Positions 6,144 through 6,231 of a DNA stretch of 6,231 bases are shown here, piece after piece. The notes under the pieces were generated by a model. It searched no databases and was not told the DNA's origin. It worked only from the letters and a program-made list of their open reading frames with translations. The position numbers and the translations under genes are program-made. Location: assembly GCA_015523055.1 (NCBI GenBank), contig WALD01000065.1:1-6231 (forward strand), given 5' to 3'. How positions within the stretch are numbered: the first letter of the stretch is position 1; each line of letters starts with the position of its first letter. This DNA is from Candidatus Altarchaeota archaeon (GTDB taxonomy: Archaea; Altiarchaeota; Altiarchaeia; IMC4; QMZM01).

Positions 6144-6148
6144 CGCTG
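6118..6148 (+). other. Stem-loop in repeat copy 1
   Basis: CTTTCTTTT (6123-6131) is the exact reverse complement of AAAAGAAAG (6135-6143), separated by the loop AGA, giving a perfect 9-bp stem. Outside it, CAGC (6118-6121) pairs with GCTG (6145-6148) across a single C-C mismatch, so the arm can extend to 13 pairs. The outer part uses bases beyond the 50-bp repeat. It could be a structural arm of an RNA; the T-rich 5' strand could also act as a terminator for the GT4-HAD gene. Confidence 0.6.
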
Positions 6149-6181
6149 GCGGAAAGAAAAAAAACACTAAACCTGTGGGTT

Positions 6182-6231
6182 GGGGACCGTAGGGTAGCTT
6201 GGTATCAGCCCTTTCTTTTAGAAAAAGAAAG
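6182..6231 (+). repeat. 50-bp direct repeat, copy 2, ending at the window edge
   Basis: This copy is identical to 6094-6143, with an 88-bp period. The 38 bp between copies (6144-6181) is A-rich and ends in CCTGTGGGTT. Copy 2 runs to the last base of the window, so whether the match continues, or further copies follow, cannot be seen. No TATA-like box precedes this copy. Confidence 0.9.

Noticed and set aside
6094..6231. A complete tRNA gene
   Set aside because: The acceptor-like strand and D-loop pattern are present, but the D-stem mispairs, the central arm is a 9-bp stem with 3-nt loop rather than a 5-bp stem with 7-nt loop, and no T-arm or CGGTCCC acceptor partner occurs in the window.
6094..6231. 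CRISPR array
   Set aside because: Only two copies are visible, the repeat is 50 bp, and its internal hairpin and tRNA-like start are unlike CRISPR repeats; no cas gene is present.

Overview
The window looks archaeal. It carries CDP-archaeol synthase (carS), which makes an archaea-specific lipid, together with an archaeal-type 8-oxoguanine glycosylase (Ogg2), an archaeal-type ApgM phosphoglycerate mutase and a TreT-type trehalose synthase. Most gene starts lack a Shine-Dalgarno sequence and instead have an AT-rich TATA-like box about 26-32 nt upstream of the ATG, the arrangement of leaderless archaeal transcripts. Arginine is coded mainly by AGA/AGG and ATA isoleucine is common. A euryarchaeal or related lineage is plausible, but the sequence does not fix the lineage.

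Layout from left to right: (1) the 5' part of a minus-strand MNT-type nucleotidyltransferase gene, cut by the left edge; (2) a 70-bp spacer with a 14-bp tandem repeat that can form a hairpin; (3) a minus-strand carS-ogg operon with 1 bp between the genes; (4) a 34-bp divergent spacer whose two TATA-like boxes serve carS and apgM in opposite directions; (5) apgM on the plus strand; (6) treT on the minus strand, convergent with apgM with only 4 bp between the stop codons; (7) a 116-bp divergent promoter region; (8) a 653-codon plus-strand gene fusing a GT4 glycosyltransferase to a C-terminal HAD phosphatase; (9) a 189-bp noncoding right end with an AT-rich promoter-like stretch and two perfect 50-bp direct repeats spaced 88 bp apart. 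The repeats begin like the 5' half of an archaeal tRNA and then form a perfect 9-bp hairpin.

The most interesting coding feature is the head-to-head pair treT / GT4-HAD. TreT makes trehalose directly from an NDP-glucose and glucose. The fusion has the domain order expected of an enzyme that makes a phosphorylated glycoside and then removes the phosphate, as in sucrose-phosphate synthase/phosphatase or OtsA-OtsB, but with a GT4 domain that is not obviously sucrose-phosphate synthase. Together they suggest a small compatible-solute or sugar-storage locus whose second product is unknown. carS, ogg and apgM are housekeeping genes. The right-end repeats are the most interesting noncoding feature, with the caution that a perfect repeat ending exactly at the window edge could reflect an assembly boundary.
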